This document shows positions 12,575-24,065 of a DNA stretch of 64,000 nt, piece after piece. Origin of the DNA: Adiantum capillus-veneris. Lineage: Eukaryota; Streptophyta; Polypodiopsida; Polypodiales; Pteridaceae. The position numbers and the translations under genes are program-made. The DNA lies in contig CM043962.1 in assembly GCA_014529385.2 (NCBI GenBank), positions 50,871,405-50,935,404 of the forward strand, read 5' to 3'. Numbering within the stretch: the stretch's first letter is position 1; each line of letters begins with the position of its first letter. A model generated the notes under the pieces. That model saw only the letters and a program-made list of their open reading frames with translations, ran no database searches and had not been told where the DNA came from.

Positions 12575-12822
12575 AAATGTACGTGCTTGAGTGAACTCAC
12601 CAATGCAAACTTCAACAGTGACTTGAGTTTTACAATTAAGATGTTGATTATTAAAATAGTTTTGACCTTGTGAGGTGATGAGATTTCAGAGAGTGATAGT
12701 TGTTGTGCCAATCGTGTGGAAATGAAATCATGGCTACTACCATCATCTAACAGAATTGTGACATTTTCACCCTTCATGGTGCCTTGCACTTTAAACAAAG
12801 TGTGAGGAGATATAGGAATACC
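12568..12822 (-). pseudogene. Protease of element C
   Basis: The active site reads L-L-D-D-G-S-S-H-D-F-I-S, a retropepsin-type D-x-G-S motif. The frame is continuous with gag apart from the TAA at 12823-12825. A frameshift at about 12,660-12,690 moves the protein into the RT frame, where D-M-I-L-G-M-P-F marks the end of the protease fold. Confidence 0.82.
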
Positions 12823-13968
12823 TTAGGATGGGTTGTCATCGTTATCATAATCAGGATCATATCCCTCACTGTAGTTAGCTTCCACTTCATTGTCGTCGGG
12901 TGTAGCATCTTCAATGAGGTTAAGAGTATCTCTATTGGGGCGGTTGTTGTTGAAGGATTTTTGACTTGAATTTCTATTGACTCCATTGGATTGACCATTG
13001 CCCTTAGCATGACCATTTGGGCACTTGTCTGCATAGTGACCATACTGAAAGCATTTAAAACACTTCACCTTTTTGTTACCATTAGAATTTGGAGGAGAAC
13101 GTTGGTTGAAAGAATTTTGGTTGTCTCGTTGCTGGGTGTTGTTGTTGTTGTTGCTCGTATGGGGTTGAGCAGTTGTAGGAGAATTGTCGAATCTACGTCT
13201 TTTGAAAAACGTACGGCTTTGGTGTTTGTTTCTGTCAAAGTTAGTAGAGAAAGGAGGTCTCTTGTTGCGGTTAGTGTTAGCAGGTTGATCAGTGTGAGAG
13301 GAATGTCCATCTTTCTTCCTTTCTGTGTTGAGAACCAAATTAATGGCCTTTGATAGAGAATCTGGTTCGAACATATCTACCTCAGCACTAATTTGTAGTG
13401 CCAAGCCTGATATGTACTTTCGCTTCAATTTCCTACGACTAACATGTTCAATAGCTTGCAATTGAATTAAACAATTCCAAAAATGGTCAGTGTAACCCTG
13501 TACATCTTCATTTCTACCCTGTCGAATTAAATCCCACTGATGTCGTGCTTTAGCTTTGTACTGTGTGGGCAAAAATTGGGGTAAAAACACTTTTTTAAAT
13601 GCATTCCAGCTGCGTGGTCTTCTTCCATGTTGTTTGGTGGAGTTCCACCACAATACAGCGCTGCTAGTGAGATGATTTGATGCACACTTTACCATTTCAC
13701 GCTCGGGAAAGTCTTCATCGTGAAAATAGTCATCTAGTTGACTAACACATGCTAGAACCGTGCTAGCATCTTTAGTGCCATCAAAATCCTTGAAAGTGAA
13801 GGCTTTTCTACTGATTTTGTTTTTCTTGCGTGCCGGTGCAGATTCGGTGCGTGCAGAATGCAATAATTTATCTTCAAGTTCTTGCCTTCGCATGCGTTCA
13901 TATGTGAGTGATTGTTGCAGATTTTGAAGTTGTTCCGCAATCGTGGGTGCTTGAGAAAGGTGTGCCAT
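12823..13968 (-). CDS. Gag of element C
   Basis: A 381-codon open frame starting M-A-H-L-S-Q-A-P. Residues 1-50 form a probable coiled coil (Q-L-Q-N-L-Q-Q-S and Glu/Arg-rich). About 55-220 are the capsid domain (F-K-D-F-D-G-T, A-V-L-W-W-N-S, F-L-P-T-Q-Y-K). A basic Asn-rich linker follows, and one zinc knuckle, C-F-K-C-F-Q-Y-G-H-Y-A-D-K-C, is near residue 290. The frame ends at TAA 12823-12825 and the protease begins in the same frame with no shift. The stop may be a mutation or a termination-suppression site. The start is the first ATG after a 1.5-kb leader. Confidence 0.85.
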   Translation of the reverse strand: MAHLSQAPTIAEQLQNLQQSLTYERMRRQELEDKLLHSARTESAPARKKNKISRKAFTFKDFDGTKDASTVLACVSQLDDYFHDEDFPEREMVKCASNHLTSSAVLWWNSTKQHGRRPRSWNAFKKVFLPQFLPTQYKAKARHQWDLIRQGRNEDVQGYTDHFWNCLIQLQAIEHVSRRKLKRKYISGLALQISAEVDMFEPDSLSKAINLVLNTERKKDGHSSHTDQPANTNRNKRPPFSTNFDRNKHQSRTFFKRRRFDNSPTTAQPHTSNNNNNTQQRDNQNSFNQRSPPNSNGNKKVKCFKCFQYGHYADKCPNGHAKGNGQSNGVNRNSSQKSFNNNRPNRDTLNLIEDATPDDNEVEANYSEGYDPDYDNDDNPS

Positions 13969-15441
13969 GATTGCGTGCTTTTTATGTTTTTCTCTTTTTT
14001 TTCTTTTTTCTTTTTAAATATAAATATAAATATTTTTTTAAATATTTTTTTAAAAGAATAATGATTAAAAAGGGCTATTTGGTGATATTCATATATGCAA
14101 TATGCGGAATAAAAGAGTAAAATAAATAACAAAAATGTAATGTACTTAGCTGGGAAATAGCGGTGGCGTCCAGTCCGCAATGGCGATGCGTTAGGAAATT
14201 GCCAGAAAAAGGGAGTGGTCCGACGGTGCGTCAGCGAGCCGATCGAATTTCGTAGCGCCTGATCTCCCGTATCCCAAAAGGTAATTTTAGCTTTCGCTGT
14301 AAAATTCGATTCATAAAGTCGGCTATCTTTGGTGAGAGCGGAACTCTGGAAATTATAATGAAGAAAGTTGAAGCACCAAATGTTGTCGGATATGATCGGC
14401 GAGGAATGGACAGGCAATATCTCCCTTGAACAGCAAGAGAGAAAGCTTGTGCGGCCAATGGAGTCGGTGGGTTGGGGTTGGCGAAGACCGACCAAGCGAA
14501 TTAGAGAAGGGTGCACAAATCCTTAATAAAAGCCAATTTGGTTCTTAAGTTGAAATGCCAATATGCCACAATAGAAATGGAAAGCCTTTGGAGGCTTATG
14601 TTAAAATAGAATTGAAGGTTAAAATAGAATTGAAGGCTGGAGTCGGCCGTCAACCAATTTACCCAAAAGGCTTTTAAGCCACTCCTTCTAATCAAAAGGT
14701 ATGCCCACTCACCAATATAGCAAGGCAGCGTGCAGGTTCAGAGAACGACAGAGCCTATTTGTTTTGGAGATGATGGTGAGTGAAGGGTGCCGTTTCGGTC
14801 CACGTGCAAGGAGGCAATAATACTCACACAGCCCATACGTCCGTGTTGATGGCAATTTCGAGCTTTTTCGAGTAGGTCGACAAGGAATTTTTTTTTTGTG
14901 TGTAAGCAAGGATTCCCACAGAATTGTATCGCCTTGTTCCTTCTCTTTGTTTACGCCTTCCGATGCCGCTTCCCAATGACAAGCCGAATCGACGTGACTC
15001 AAATTTCCCTGCTTGCTTCGACTCTTGCTCTCTCTTTCCTTTAGCAAGCCATAATCCGCCTTCTTGTTCCCAATTTCAACTTCGCTGCCAAAGTTGTAAT
15101 TAAGCGTTCCGACTTATTTCAATTATGCGTCAGCTCACTTTCTCGTTCGTATCTTCATGTATACGCAAGCTTAGCTAGTGCTTAAATTTAACCGTTGAAC
15201 ATACCCGTTCTTGATCGTCTTGAAGCCGAAATTGAAAATTGATTGCCGATTAGTAGCTGATTTGCCGCCAATTAACGACTAAGCAAAATTTCGTTTGCAA
15301 ATTCGATCGATTAATCTTTGAATTGCCACAAATCCTTGAATCTGAGAATTGCAAGTCGATGAATTGCAATTGGAATTTTCTCAATTCGAGGAATCCCTTC
15401 TTGAGCTTGAAATATGATGCCAATTTTTCCTCGAACCCGAA
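13969..15441 (-). other. Leader of element C
   Basis: About 1.5 kb between the primer site and gag on the minus strand. It contains short frames only, an A/T-rich tract next to gag (13,980-14,060) and a small direct duplication of TTAAAATAGAATTGAAG at 14,600-14,640. No second gene is recognised. Confidence 0.6.
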
Positions 15442-15453
15442 GCTCTGATACCA
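15442..15453 (-). other. Primer-binding site of element C (initiator Met tRNA type)
   Basis: GCTCTGATACCA on the + strand is the reverse complement of TGGTATCAGAGC. It sits one base inside the right-hand (5') LTR, confirming the minus orientation. Confidence 0.92.
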
Positions 15454-15454
15454 C

Positions 15455-16132
15455 TGTTGGGAGAAGAGGGGGGAGATCGACCGCTTAAATTATTCAACAC
15501 AAGCTCCCAAACATCACCATCAACCTGTCCACCTCTTCTTCCAATTTCCAAGCACACACACTCACACCTAGACTATGACACACACACACACAGTAAACAT
15601 AGAATTGACATGGACATGCTTGTAAGAGAGTGTAAGAGATGTGTAAGGGATGGAGACTAGATTAGAGAGTACACAGCAAAATAACCATAGCATAAGAGAC
15701 TAGAGAAGAGAATCTGCAAGAGAAAGGCCTAAATCTAGCCCCAAACTCCACGGCACCTCTCTTGTGGAGTTGGTATTTAATATATTATTTTTGAGTTTTA
15801 GGTGCCAAAAATTGAGGCCCCTCTTTTACAACCACTTCACTTTTGCAAATGAGTGAAGCTCATTAGTTCTTGCATGGCCCATAAGGGGAGTCCCCACTAC
15901 AACAATTTACAAGCCATAGTGGCTTATTGAAATGATATTCTAAAATACTGTGCAAATATAAAATGGCCAAGAGTAATTGCCGTCGCCTCTTCATCAACTC
16001 CCCGCATTCCACTCTACAAAATCATCATCAACTCAATTAGTAAAATAAATAGACAGCACATAATTAACCCTTACGCCAGCTATCCCAATTGCAGCTAACA
16101 ACTACAACAGGAGGGTGCCCAGTCTCGTAACA
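15455..16132 (-). repeat. 5' LTR of element C (right end)
   Basis: 678 bp, begins TGTTGGG and ends TAACA when read on the + strand, and repeats 8670-9463 apart from the short CA run and about 14 other differences. Confidence 0.93.
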
Positions 16133-16137
16133 AAGAT
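16133..16137. repeat. Target-site duplication of element C, right copy (AAGAT)
   Basis: Identical to 8665-8669. The interrupted RT of element B resumes immediately after it. Confidence 0.92.
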
Positions 16138-17300
16138 AGAGCCAAGACCACTTTCATCACTGAGTGGGGAGCTTTCATGTATTTGGTGATGCCTTTTGGC
16201 ATGTGCAATGCACCAGCTACTTTTTAGCGGTGTATGATGGAGATGTTTAATGAATTTCTTCATCGGTTCCTCACCATTTTCATGGATAACTTCACTGTAT
16301 ATTCAAATGAGGAACAACACCTTCTATTCTTAGAAATGGTTTTCAAACGCTGTTTGGAGAAGCGGATTTGTTGAACCCATTCAAATCTGTTTTTCTAGTC
16401 TGGAAGGGACAGCTACTCGGACATGTGGTTTCCCGCAATGGAATAGAGATGGCCAATGACAAAATACAATGTGTTCAGCAAGCTAAAGCACCCAGAACTG
16501 CTTCAGAGTTGAGTTCTTTCTTGGGTTATGTGAATTTCTATAGAAGATTTGTATACAAGTTTGCTTCTCAAGCAGTGCCACTGTATGAGCTTACAAAGAA
16601 GACCAGTAAGTTCAACTGGACTGCTGAGTGTGAGGAGAGTTTCCAGAATCTGAAAAAAGCCATTACCAGTAAACCAATCCTTAGGCAGCCGAATTGGGAT
16701 ATTATTTTCCACGTACATGTAGATGCTTCGGGATTGGAAATGGGGGCAATATTAGCTCAACCATATGGAAGAACAGACTATCCAGTTTATTTTTCTAGCC
16801 ACAGATTCAGTTAGGCTGAACAGGGCTATACGACTACTGAGAGAGAAGCCCTCGGAATGGTTTTTAGCGCCACAAAGTTCAGGCATTACCTGTTGTGAAA
16901 GTTATTCCATTTTTATGTGGACCATCAAGCTCTTCTGCTTCTGATTAATAAAGTCATTATTCAAGGCAGGCTGATAAGATGGATGATGTTCCTTATGGAA
17001 TTTGAATTCAGAATTTTCCATAAGCATGGCCGAAACCATTGTGGAGCTAATTTTCTTTCACAAAGTATGGAAGGATATTCAGAATCACCCTTGAGAGATG
17101 AACCAGTGGATGCTGATTTATTTCAGTTAGAGGCAGAAGAGTCAGTGGATCCTGAATGGTATGATATTTATCAATTCCTTTCCCAAGTTGTCTTTCCAGA
17201 GGATTGGAAGTGGAACTAGAAGAAAGCTCTGATCATAAAAGGCCTGAAATTTACTATCATAGGAGGATTACTTTATCGACTGGGTGTTGATGGTATACTT
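16138..17300 (+). pseudogene. Reverse transcriptase (second part) and RNase H of element B
   Basis: Resumes with T-T-F-I-T-E-W-G and L-V-M-P-F-G-M-C-N-A-P. The active-site box reads F-M-D-N near 16,278 in place of Y/F-x-D-D, so one catalytic Asp is missing. The connection domain has L-G-H-V-V-S-R-N-G-I and F-L-G-Y-V-N-F-Y-R-R-F. RNase H has H-V-D-A-S-G-L-E-M-G. Stops at about 16,813 (TAG), 16,898 (TGA), 17,218 (TAG) and 17,299 (TGA), plus a frameshift before 16,368, disable it. The RNase H ends near D-H-Q-A-L-L and an Asn-Phe-Leu-Ser-Gln version of the usual A-D-x-L-S-R motif. Confidence 0.85.
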
Positions 17301-18600
17301 TGACGATGTGTCCCTATGGAAGGAAGGATGCAAGTAATTTCAGAAGCGCATAATGATGAATCTGGTGGACACTTTTCCAATGAAGTAACCTATAAGAAGA
17401 TTCTGCAAGCTGGTCTGTGGTGGCAAACACTGATTGCTGATGTCAGAAGTTTTTCTAAAACTTGTGACATATGCCAAAGCCAACAGTTGCAGATATGACT
17501 CCCTTGATGCCAGTACAACCACTGGGAGTATTCATGAAATGGGGACAGGATTTTATAGGACCTTTTAAGAAGGTGACTCCCAGGAAGAACAAGTACATAG
17601 TAATGGCTACTTGTTATGTTACCAAGTGGGTTGAAGCTAAGGCTCTTCCTGACAACACAGCCAAGTCAACTGCAAGGTTTCTATTTGAGAATATTGTCTG
17701 CCGATATGGATGTCCAGTAGAGATTGTGATCGATCAAGGAACACATTTTATCAATGACACTATGGAAATCCTATTGGATATGCTTTCAGTCAAGCATTGG
17801 AAATCTACTCCTTACTATCCCAAATGCAATGGACAGGCTGAAAGTAGCAATAAGACAATAAAGACTATTCTCACTAAGGTGGTGCAAAAGAAACCAGACC
17901 AGTGGGATTTGAAACTTCAGACTGCTCTATGGGCTTATAGGACAGCTTATAAGGTAACTACTGGAATGACACCATTCAGAATGGTGTATGGTACTGAAGT
18001 TGTGGTTCCTATGGAGTTTGTGATCCCCCAGTCTGAGAATGGCTGTGAAGTATGGTTTGGACTTCAACCATAATCTTAAGAAGAGGCTGGATGAACGGAT
18101 GCAATTAGATGAACTCAAGCAAAGGGCTATGTTGGAACAAGAAATTGTTCAACAACGAAGGAAGCACTAGCATGATCGCCGAATAAAAGTTCAAGAATTC
18201 CAGAAAGGAGACTTAGTGCTTCTATATCAGTCTAGACTGGGTCCAAAGAAGCCGAACTTGAAAATTGCCTGGGCAGGACCTTTTGAGGTAGATTGGGTTT
18301 TCTCCAATGGCACAATCAGACTGAAAGATTTATCTGTACTGATGTTTCTAGGAGTATATAATGGAGCAAAGATCAAGCTTTATTATTCAGAGACAAGAGA
18401 AACTGGGCCAGAACAAGGTACTAAGGAACTGGAACTTGCTGATCAAGAGATACCAGAATCATACATTTTTGGACTTTTTCATGTGCAACCAGTTCCAAAT
18501 TCAGAACCAGTACCAGTACCAATAAAATCAGATCAGGTTGACCTTAGAATCAATACCAGTAGGGTCGAGCTAGACTGGAAATCTGTTCAGTACCAGTGTG
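17301..18600 (+). pseudogene. Integrase of element B
   Basis: The zinc-binding domain is single, with A-H-N-D-E-S-G-G-H-F (two His) and C-D-I-C-Q (two Cys). The core carries Q-D-F-I-G-P-F (first Asp), V-I-D-Q-G-T-H-F-I (second Asp) and N-G-Q-A-E-S-S-N-K-T (Glu). A C-terminal domain has K-G-D-L-V-L-L-Y and W-A-G-P-F-E-V. A frameshift lies at about 17,475-17,495, and stops near 18,073 and 18,168 split core from tail. No chromodomain is seen. The protein then tails into a Pro/Val-rich stretch to about 18,560. Element D has the zinc domain twice, B only once. Confidence 0.85.
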
Positions 18601-18877
18601 GACACACTTTCCAATTTTTAAGCGCCCAATGGTCAAATGGCACGCCAGTGGTAATTATTTCAAGGATGGGTCGCAGTCTTGTCCAATGCACGTCTGCCAC
18701 GACAGCAACGACACACACAAGTCTAGGAGCGGCGAGTGGTGGAGCTTTTATGGTGCGAACACGTATAACAGTTAGGAGAGTTAGCATTTTTCCTCATAAA
18801 TCCCCTGCGCGACGCTTTCCTTCTGTTAACCATTCGCCATCGCAAGCTCCGAGGTTTCTTCGCTACAGCCACAAACT
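18601..18877 (+). other. Spacer between pol and the extra gene of element B
   Basis: The frame starting at 18,216 stays open to 18,881 but loses integrase character after about 18,560. Nothing else is recognised. Confidence 0.4.
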
Positions 18878-21800
18878 TTGACCTCTGAAGAGACAATTGA
18901 CTGCCAGCTAGCCTTGCCAGCGACACCAGGAAACGGCTTTGACACGACAAGTAAGTCATCTTCTCCTTCGCCTGTTTCATCGTCATCGTCCTCACAGTGT
19001 ATGGGTAGAAGGAAACACTCAGAGAAGATGCAAGAGTCTCTTGAGGAAACCCAGGCCAAAGTGGCTGATGCAAAGGCAAGCCTTCCCATTATCTTGTACA
19101 ATAAAATCTAGCGTTATGTATTCACTGATCAAGCAATGACTCTGCTACAACTCTGGGATCTTCGAGTTGTGTTGCAAGCTACAAGAATTGCTTTTGACGC
19201 GGATATCATCAGGCAAATTCTTGATTCCTTCGACGTTGAAGATGGTAGTGCCATGGTAAATGGTAGGAAGGTGTCAGTGACACCAGAAGCCATAGCATTT
19301 GCATTTCGAATGGCCAATGAGCCCAAACCTTCTGTGGCAACTGCACAACAGATAAGTATAGCTCTAAAGGAGGATGAAACGGCTAGACGAAAGTGCAAGG
19401 CAAGTGCTCAAGGAGTTCCAGTAGCAGGATTGGAAGCTTCCACTGCTTACAGGTTTGTAGCCGAAGCAGTAAGCCTTAAAAACAACCCAACGTATGTAGC
19501 CGAAAAACTGTTTGCTATGCTGTTGGCCAAGATATTGGATCCACAGGTTCCCATTAATCTTTGTCAAATTCTCTCGCACAATGTACTCCAGCAAACTGCC
19601 AAGCTAAAGTCTCAAAATTTTTTCAAAGCCTGGTATGTTTGGCAATTCCTATTTTGGGCTATTGCAGCAGATGCTAATGAGCAGGTAGAGAAGGCTTGGA
19701 GTGAGAAGCCAATTTCTGAGCCAAAGAACATTGAGCTGTCCTTAGACGATGAAGAAACGGACAGTTAAACTATTTCAACATACTTGAAAAGAAAAGCAAC
19801 TGTAGAATAGGCTGGCAGTTCAAAGAAGCCAAAGATTAAACTGACAAAAAGCAATGAGTTTTTGAAGCAGATAGAAAGCCAGGTCAAGACAGTAAACACT
19901 GAAAAAGCTGTAGTGAGCCAGACGGAGCAGCAATCTACTCAGAAGACTGTGCCTAACCAGTCAATAGCAAAAATTGCAGTTGCTACTGGGTATGGGAAAG
20001 ATCAAGCCAAGCCAGCTACTTCTGAGAAGATAGCAGATCAGTCAGGGGACAAAGGCAAGAGCCAACTGGACAAAGGGAAAGGTCTAGCTTCCGACTCTGC
20101 CTGGTGGAGTTGATACTCCAAATACTGGAAACCTCCTGCAACTGGTAAAACAAGACAAGTTGCAGCAAATGTAGACTAAACAATTAAAAGGGCATCTTCT
20201 GCTCAGCAAAGCTGATTATGCAACTTTACCCTACAGAGCTCCAGTGGCAATGTATGAGCCTACTGATTCTGATCCAACCACAATCAAAGACAGATGTTCA
20301 GTCCTTATACAGTCTTCTTGGAATACCATTGTCAGTTGTATGGGACAACTGATGGAGGCTGCTGGATCAGAAGATGAAGTCAAAAAGCTCAAAGCTGACT
20401 TGACAGAGGTACTAGATCAGATTGAAAAGCTCCAGAAAGCCCGGGAAGAACAGAACATACAACACAGGGTACTGGAAGCTCATTCAGAAAGAACAAATGA
20501 GTTGTTAAACAAAAAGTTAGCTAAGGCTGAATCTGAAATTATGATCATTAAGAATCAATGGAATGAAGCATTGAGAGCTGCAGAGCGGGTTGAAACAATG
20601 CTCAGGATGAAGCGGGCGGAATTCAAAAACCTGCTAATGTGCCATACAGCTCTGAAGGCTTCTCTAACTGAAAGATACATCTATAACAGCTTGTCTGAAA
20701 TTTTAAATCCATCAGGCAATGCTATTTTCAATTTAGAGAATTTAAAGTCCTTGATGGAAAGTATGCAGAGTGATTTGCAGGACAAGGTGAGTGAGTATAA
20801 TAATGCTCTGATGAATCAAGCTATATTAGATTATATTGAGCAACAGACTTCTTCGGATGAGGAAGAAGAAGACCAGGAAGATGAAGCTGATCAGGAGGAG
20901 AATGATTAGGAAGCAGGGCATACAAAGAATGATGATGATGCCCCACCACCATCTCCACCTCCAGGACCTGGTACTAGTGGGACAGGGCCAAATGAAGGAG
21001 GCCAGTCACAGCTAGACCAGCCAGGCCAGAATGAGGGCCAGCAGGAAGGACAGGAAAAAGAGCACAAGCAAGGTAACCAGCAGACTGAAGAGCAGCAGCC
21101 CAGTCATACTGGGAATCAGCCAACTGATTAGTCCCACCTCAACAGAGATGATAAAGGGAAAATTAAAGTGCAGGATGAGGGACTAGTTGTTGATTATCAG
21201 CATTCACTGCAGCTCATTACCCTGAATAGGCAATTGAGACATCAACATGCCTCCATAACTAGCCAGTATCTGGAGGATGATGATCTCTTGTCTGACTTGA
21301 AAGATTTCAAAGGTTATATGTGGGAGCCAGGGAAATTGTAGAACATTGGAAATCAGCAGCTTTCCATGATAAAGAAGCTTGTCGTCTACCTGCGCATCCC
21401 AATACAATCCAGCTGCTGGAACGAGTTCCTAAATGGATACTCAATGCTGATGAAAGAGTGGCAAACCCACATTGGCAAAGGAAGTCTACTGCAGATTGTC
21501 GCTCCCTAGCCCTGGAACTGAAACTTCTGCTGGGAAACAAACCAACTTATCCATGTATGAAGGATGTTAGGGTACAACTCAAGGAAGTTTTGGTGCAAAT
21601 GCAAACTGCCAGAGGTGTTTTGGATCAGAGAGTCAAAGCCATTCTTGAGGACCATACAGCCACTAGCAGAGGACCTCAGACAAGAATGCCAGTCGGAGCA
21701 CAGGCAACTGCTCTCCGAACACTGTTCCAGCTAGTGAGAATCACCAGAAAGATGATGCAGCAGGAGAACCAGGTTGTTCGCAATTTCTTAGAATTTGTGC

Positions 21801-22492
21801 CTGATTCTCCAGTTCTATGGTATGGTGTTCCAGCAAGAGAAACGAAGCTGCCAAGATTCTTTCCAGCGCTGTATCCTCAACATCCAGAACCAGTGGATCG
21901 TCTCACATACTTCAAAATTACTAATGAGCTTCAGGATTGGTATGAGCGATCAACTGTGGAATGGAAGACTTGGTAGATGCTGTTCAATGATGCTCTCCAA
22001 ATCAATGACATTCAGGCACTGAAAGAGGAGATGCATAGGATCCAGCTATGTATGGGCCAATGGAAGATTCAAGTCAAAGGACTGACCAGGATTACTAATC
22101 AGTTGCTACAACTTACGGTCGAATCTTGTAAATTGCCTGAAAAAGACATTGCAGCAAAGCCGGGTCTGGCACCACAGTACAAGGAGATGACTGAGATTCT
22201 TTTCAAAGCTCGAGTCAAAACTAATCAACCTCTTCCAAAAGGATGGATCCATACTGCTTCGCATTGTCATAAGCTGGCCAGAACCAAACTTAGCAAAGGC
22301 AGGCGTACACTCTATGATCCTGACACCGAAACCTATCATTGCCTCACGCCTTATGAAGTAGAGATGACCCTTGACCGGAGGGATCAGCTTGAGCAGGAGG
22401 CCATTTATCGACTGATTCAGAAGGAGAATGCTGGTATTGGGACTTCTCAGGCACCGTCCAGGTCAAAGGGCAAACGAAAGACGGTCCAATGA
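18878..22492 (+). pseudogene. Extra gene (third ORF) of element B, about 1,200 codons, broken
   Basis: Lies in sense between integrase and the 3' LTR. Pieces share frames over long distances. 18878-20113 is one frame with stops at 19109 (TAG), 19766 (TAA) and about 19,808 (TAG). 20,100-21,330 is a second frame with stops near 20,177, 20,907 and 21,129. 21,320-22,492 returns to the first frame with a TAG at 21,974. Layout: a Ser-rich start, a globular helical region (D-A-D-I-I-R-Q-I-L-D-S-F then V-T-P-E-A-I-A-F-A), a Lys/Gln linker, a coiled coil at about 20,370-20,640, an acidic then Pro/Gly/Gln-rich linker, and a globular C-terminal region rich in Trp, Leu and Arg. No signal peptide or membrane segment is seen. 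The region starting D-A-D-I-I-R resembles in pattern the plant-transposon-protein domain often found in extra frames of plant LTR elements, but I cannot confirm this. Function unknown. Confidence 0.7.
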
Positions 22493-22779
22493 AAGGATAC
22501 TGGGTAGTTCCATCTCAGAATTTAGTGGTGACTTTTCTCCTCAGCAGGCAGGTGGAGATAACAGCTCTACCTTGGCCTGATGACAGCTCCACCTTGGCCT
22601 TTTCCGCTACCTCTCGCAATCCTTGGTCTTTTCAGTTGCCTACTCACAATCTTTGTATGGCCATTCTATCAGTGGTCAAGCCGGCATCCCAACATTAGAA
22701 CCAGATGATGGATTTTTTAGTCTCACATCAGAATCAGATAGGGGAATTTTTCAAAAATTTTGGAATCTTGCCCAAATTC

Positions 22780-22796
22780 AAGAAAGAAGGGAAGGA
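22780..22796 (+). other. Polypurine tract of element B
   Basis: AAGAAAGAAGGGAAGGA directly abuts the 3' LTR, the normal plus-strand primer. Confidence 0.88.
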
Positions 22797-23275
22797 TGTA
22801 GACGGCTAGATAGTTCACTATGTGGGAACGTCTTCTTAGAAGATGGGCAATGAATTACTTAGTAATTATTATGGTAATTACTACAGTAAATCCGAAGTGC
22901 ATAAATAGGGCCCATTACATTGTAATCGGGTTGGCAGTTATTATCATTTGGGTTAGCGCCTTGGCTATACTTGTACTTGAGAATCATTGGCAGTATTTTC
23001 GGCTGTACTTTCTCTCTGTAAATCATATTCGTTGTAATCTTGATCTGTAATCCCAATCATGGCCTATATTTCAGTTATACTTACTTCTCATCCAATCTTC
23101 TGAATCTGAATCTAAACCTTATTTCCAGTACATAAGTCTGATTCTTATTTCAGTATCCACATTTTAGTCTAGTCTCTGATTCCTATCCAGTCTGCTATCT
23201 GAAGTCTTCCTACACTAGTAGCTGAAATCTCCCAACACTGGAATTAGCTGTCTCAAGAGATCAGCTCCAATTCCA
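22797..23275 (+). repeat. 3' LTR of element B
   Basis: 479 bp, matches 4711-5189 with about 30 differences. The TATA box is changed to CATAAATAG. CACCG follows as the target duplication. Confidence 0.93.
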
Positions 23276-23280
23276 CACCG
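23276..23280. repeat. Target-site duplication of element B, right copy (CACCG)
   Basis: One mismatch to CACCA at 4706-4710. Confidence 0.78.
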
Positions 23281-24065
23281 TGTTCAACCGCATGGCTGCC
23301 AACATAAAGTTCCTTGAAAGGAGATCTACTTCACCAATAGGGAAAATAACGTGTATATAGATGCTAGTGAATCTAGTTGTACTATACCACTTGTAAATTC
23401 TCCTACTTTTGATAAATCAATGAAGAGCTCAATTCTACGTACATTTTTTTTGTCAAAGAGTCCGTAAAAGGTCCTAATGTTTCATCAAATGTAAATGGTA
23501 GGAATCAAGAAGAGTTAGACTTGTCTGATTTTCTAAAAGGTTTCCAAGATGTGTTCATCCATGAATCCCTATGGACTTACCTCCAAAACGAGGGGATGAT
23601 GATCATCAAATTGACCTCCTACCAGGGGGCTCACCGCCTAACAATCCTCCTTATCAAATTTCCCAAGCTCAGCAAGAGGAGATTATAAGCAAAGTACAAG
23701 AATTGATGGACAAAGTGATGGTGCGGTCTAGCTCCTCTCCCTTTTGTTCTCCAGTCCTTTTAGTGTAGAAGAAAGATGGTACATACCGTATGGTGTGTGG
23801 ACTATCAAGAACTAAACCATGTCACAATCAAAAATAGATTTCACGTGCCTTGATCTCTTTGATAAGCTACAAGACTCTACCTACTTCAATAGGATTGACC
23901 TTAAAAGTGGCTATCATCAAATAAGGATAGTGGATGAAGATATCCTAAAGACCGTGTTTCGTACAATGTTTGTGGCCTTTATGAATATCTAGTCATGCCT
24001 TTTGACTTGACTAATGCACCAAACATGTTCAATTGTCTAATGGAGAAAATCTTTAGATGCTAGCA
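23281..24065 (+). pseudogene. Reverse transcriptase of element A (continuation)
   Basis: Starts with the protease-to-RT linker (R-M-A-A-N-I-K-F) and continues with D-D-D-H-Q-I-D-L-L-P-G, P-P-Y-Q-I-S, and S-S-S-P-F-C-S-P-V-L-L-V, the N-terminal RT landmarks. Further matches in shifting frames include I-D-L-K-S-G-Y-H-Q near 23,900 and a T-N-A-P-N-M-F-N-like string near 24,015. Similarity ends at about 24,060, before the active-site box. Many stops and frame changes. Confidence 0.78.

Noticed and set aside
13752-14516. 254-codon minus-strand frame overlapping the start of gag in element C
   Set aside because: It lies mostly in the AT-rich leader, has Lys/Phe low-complexity sequence and overlaps gag in another frame.
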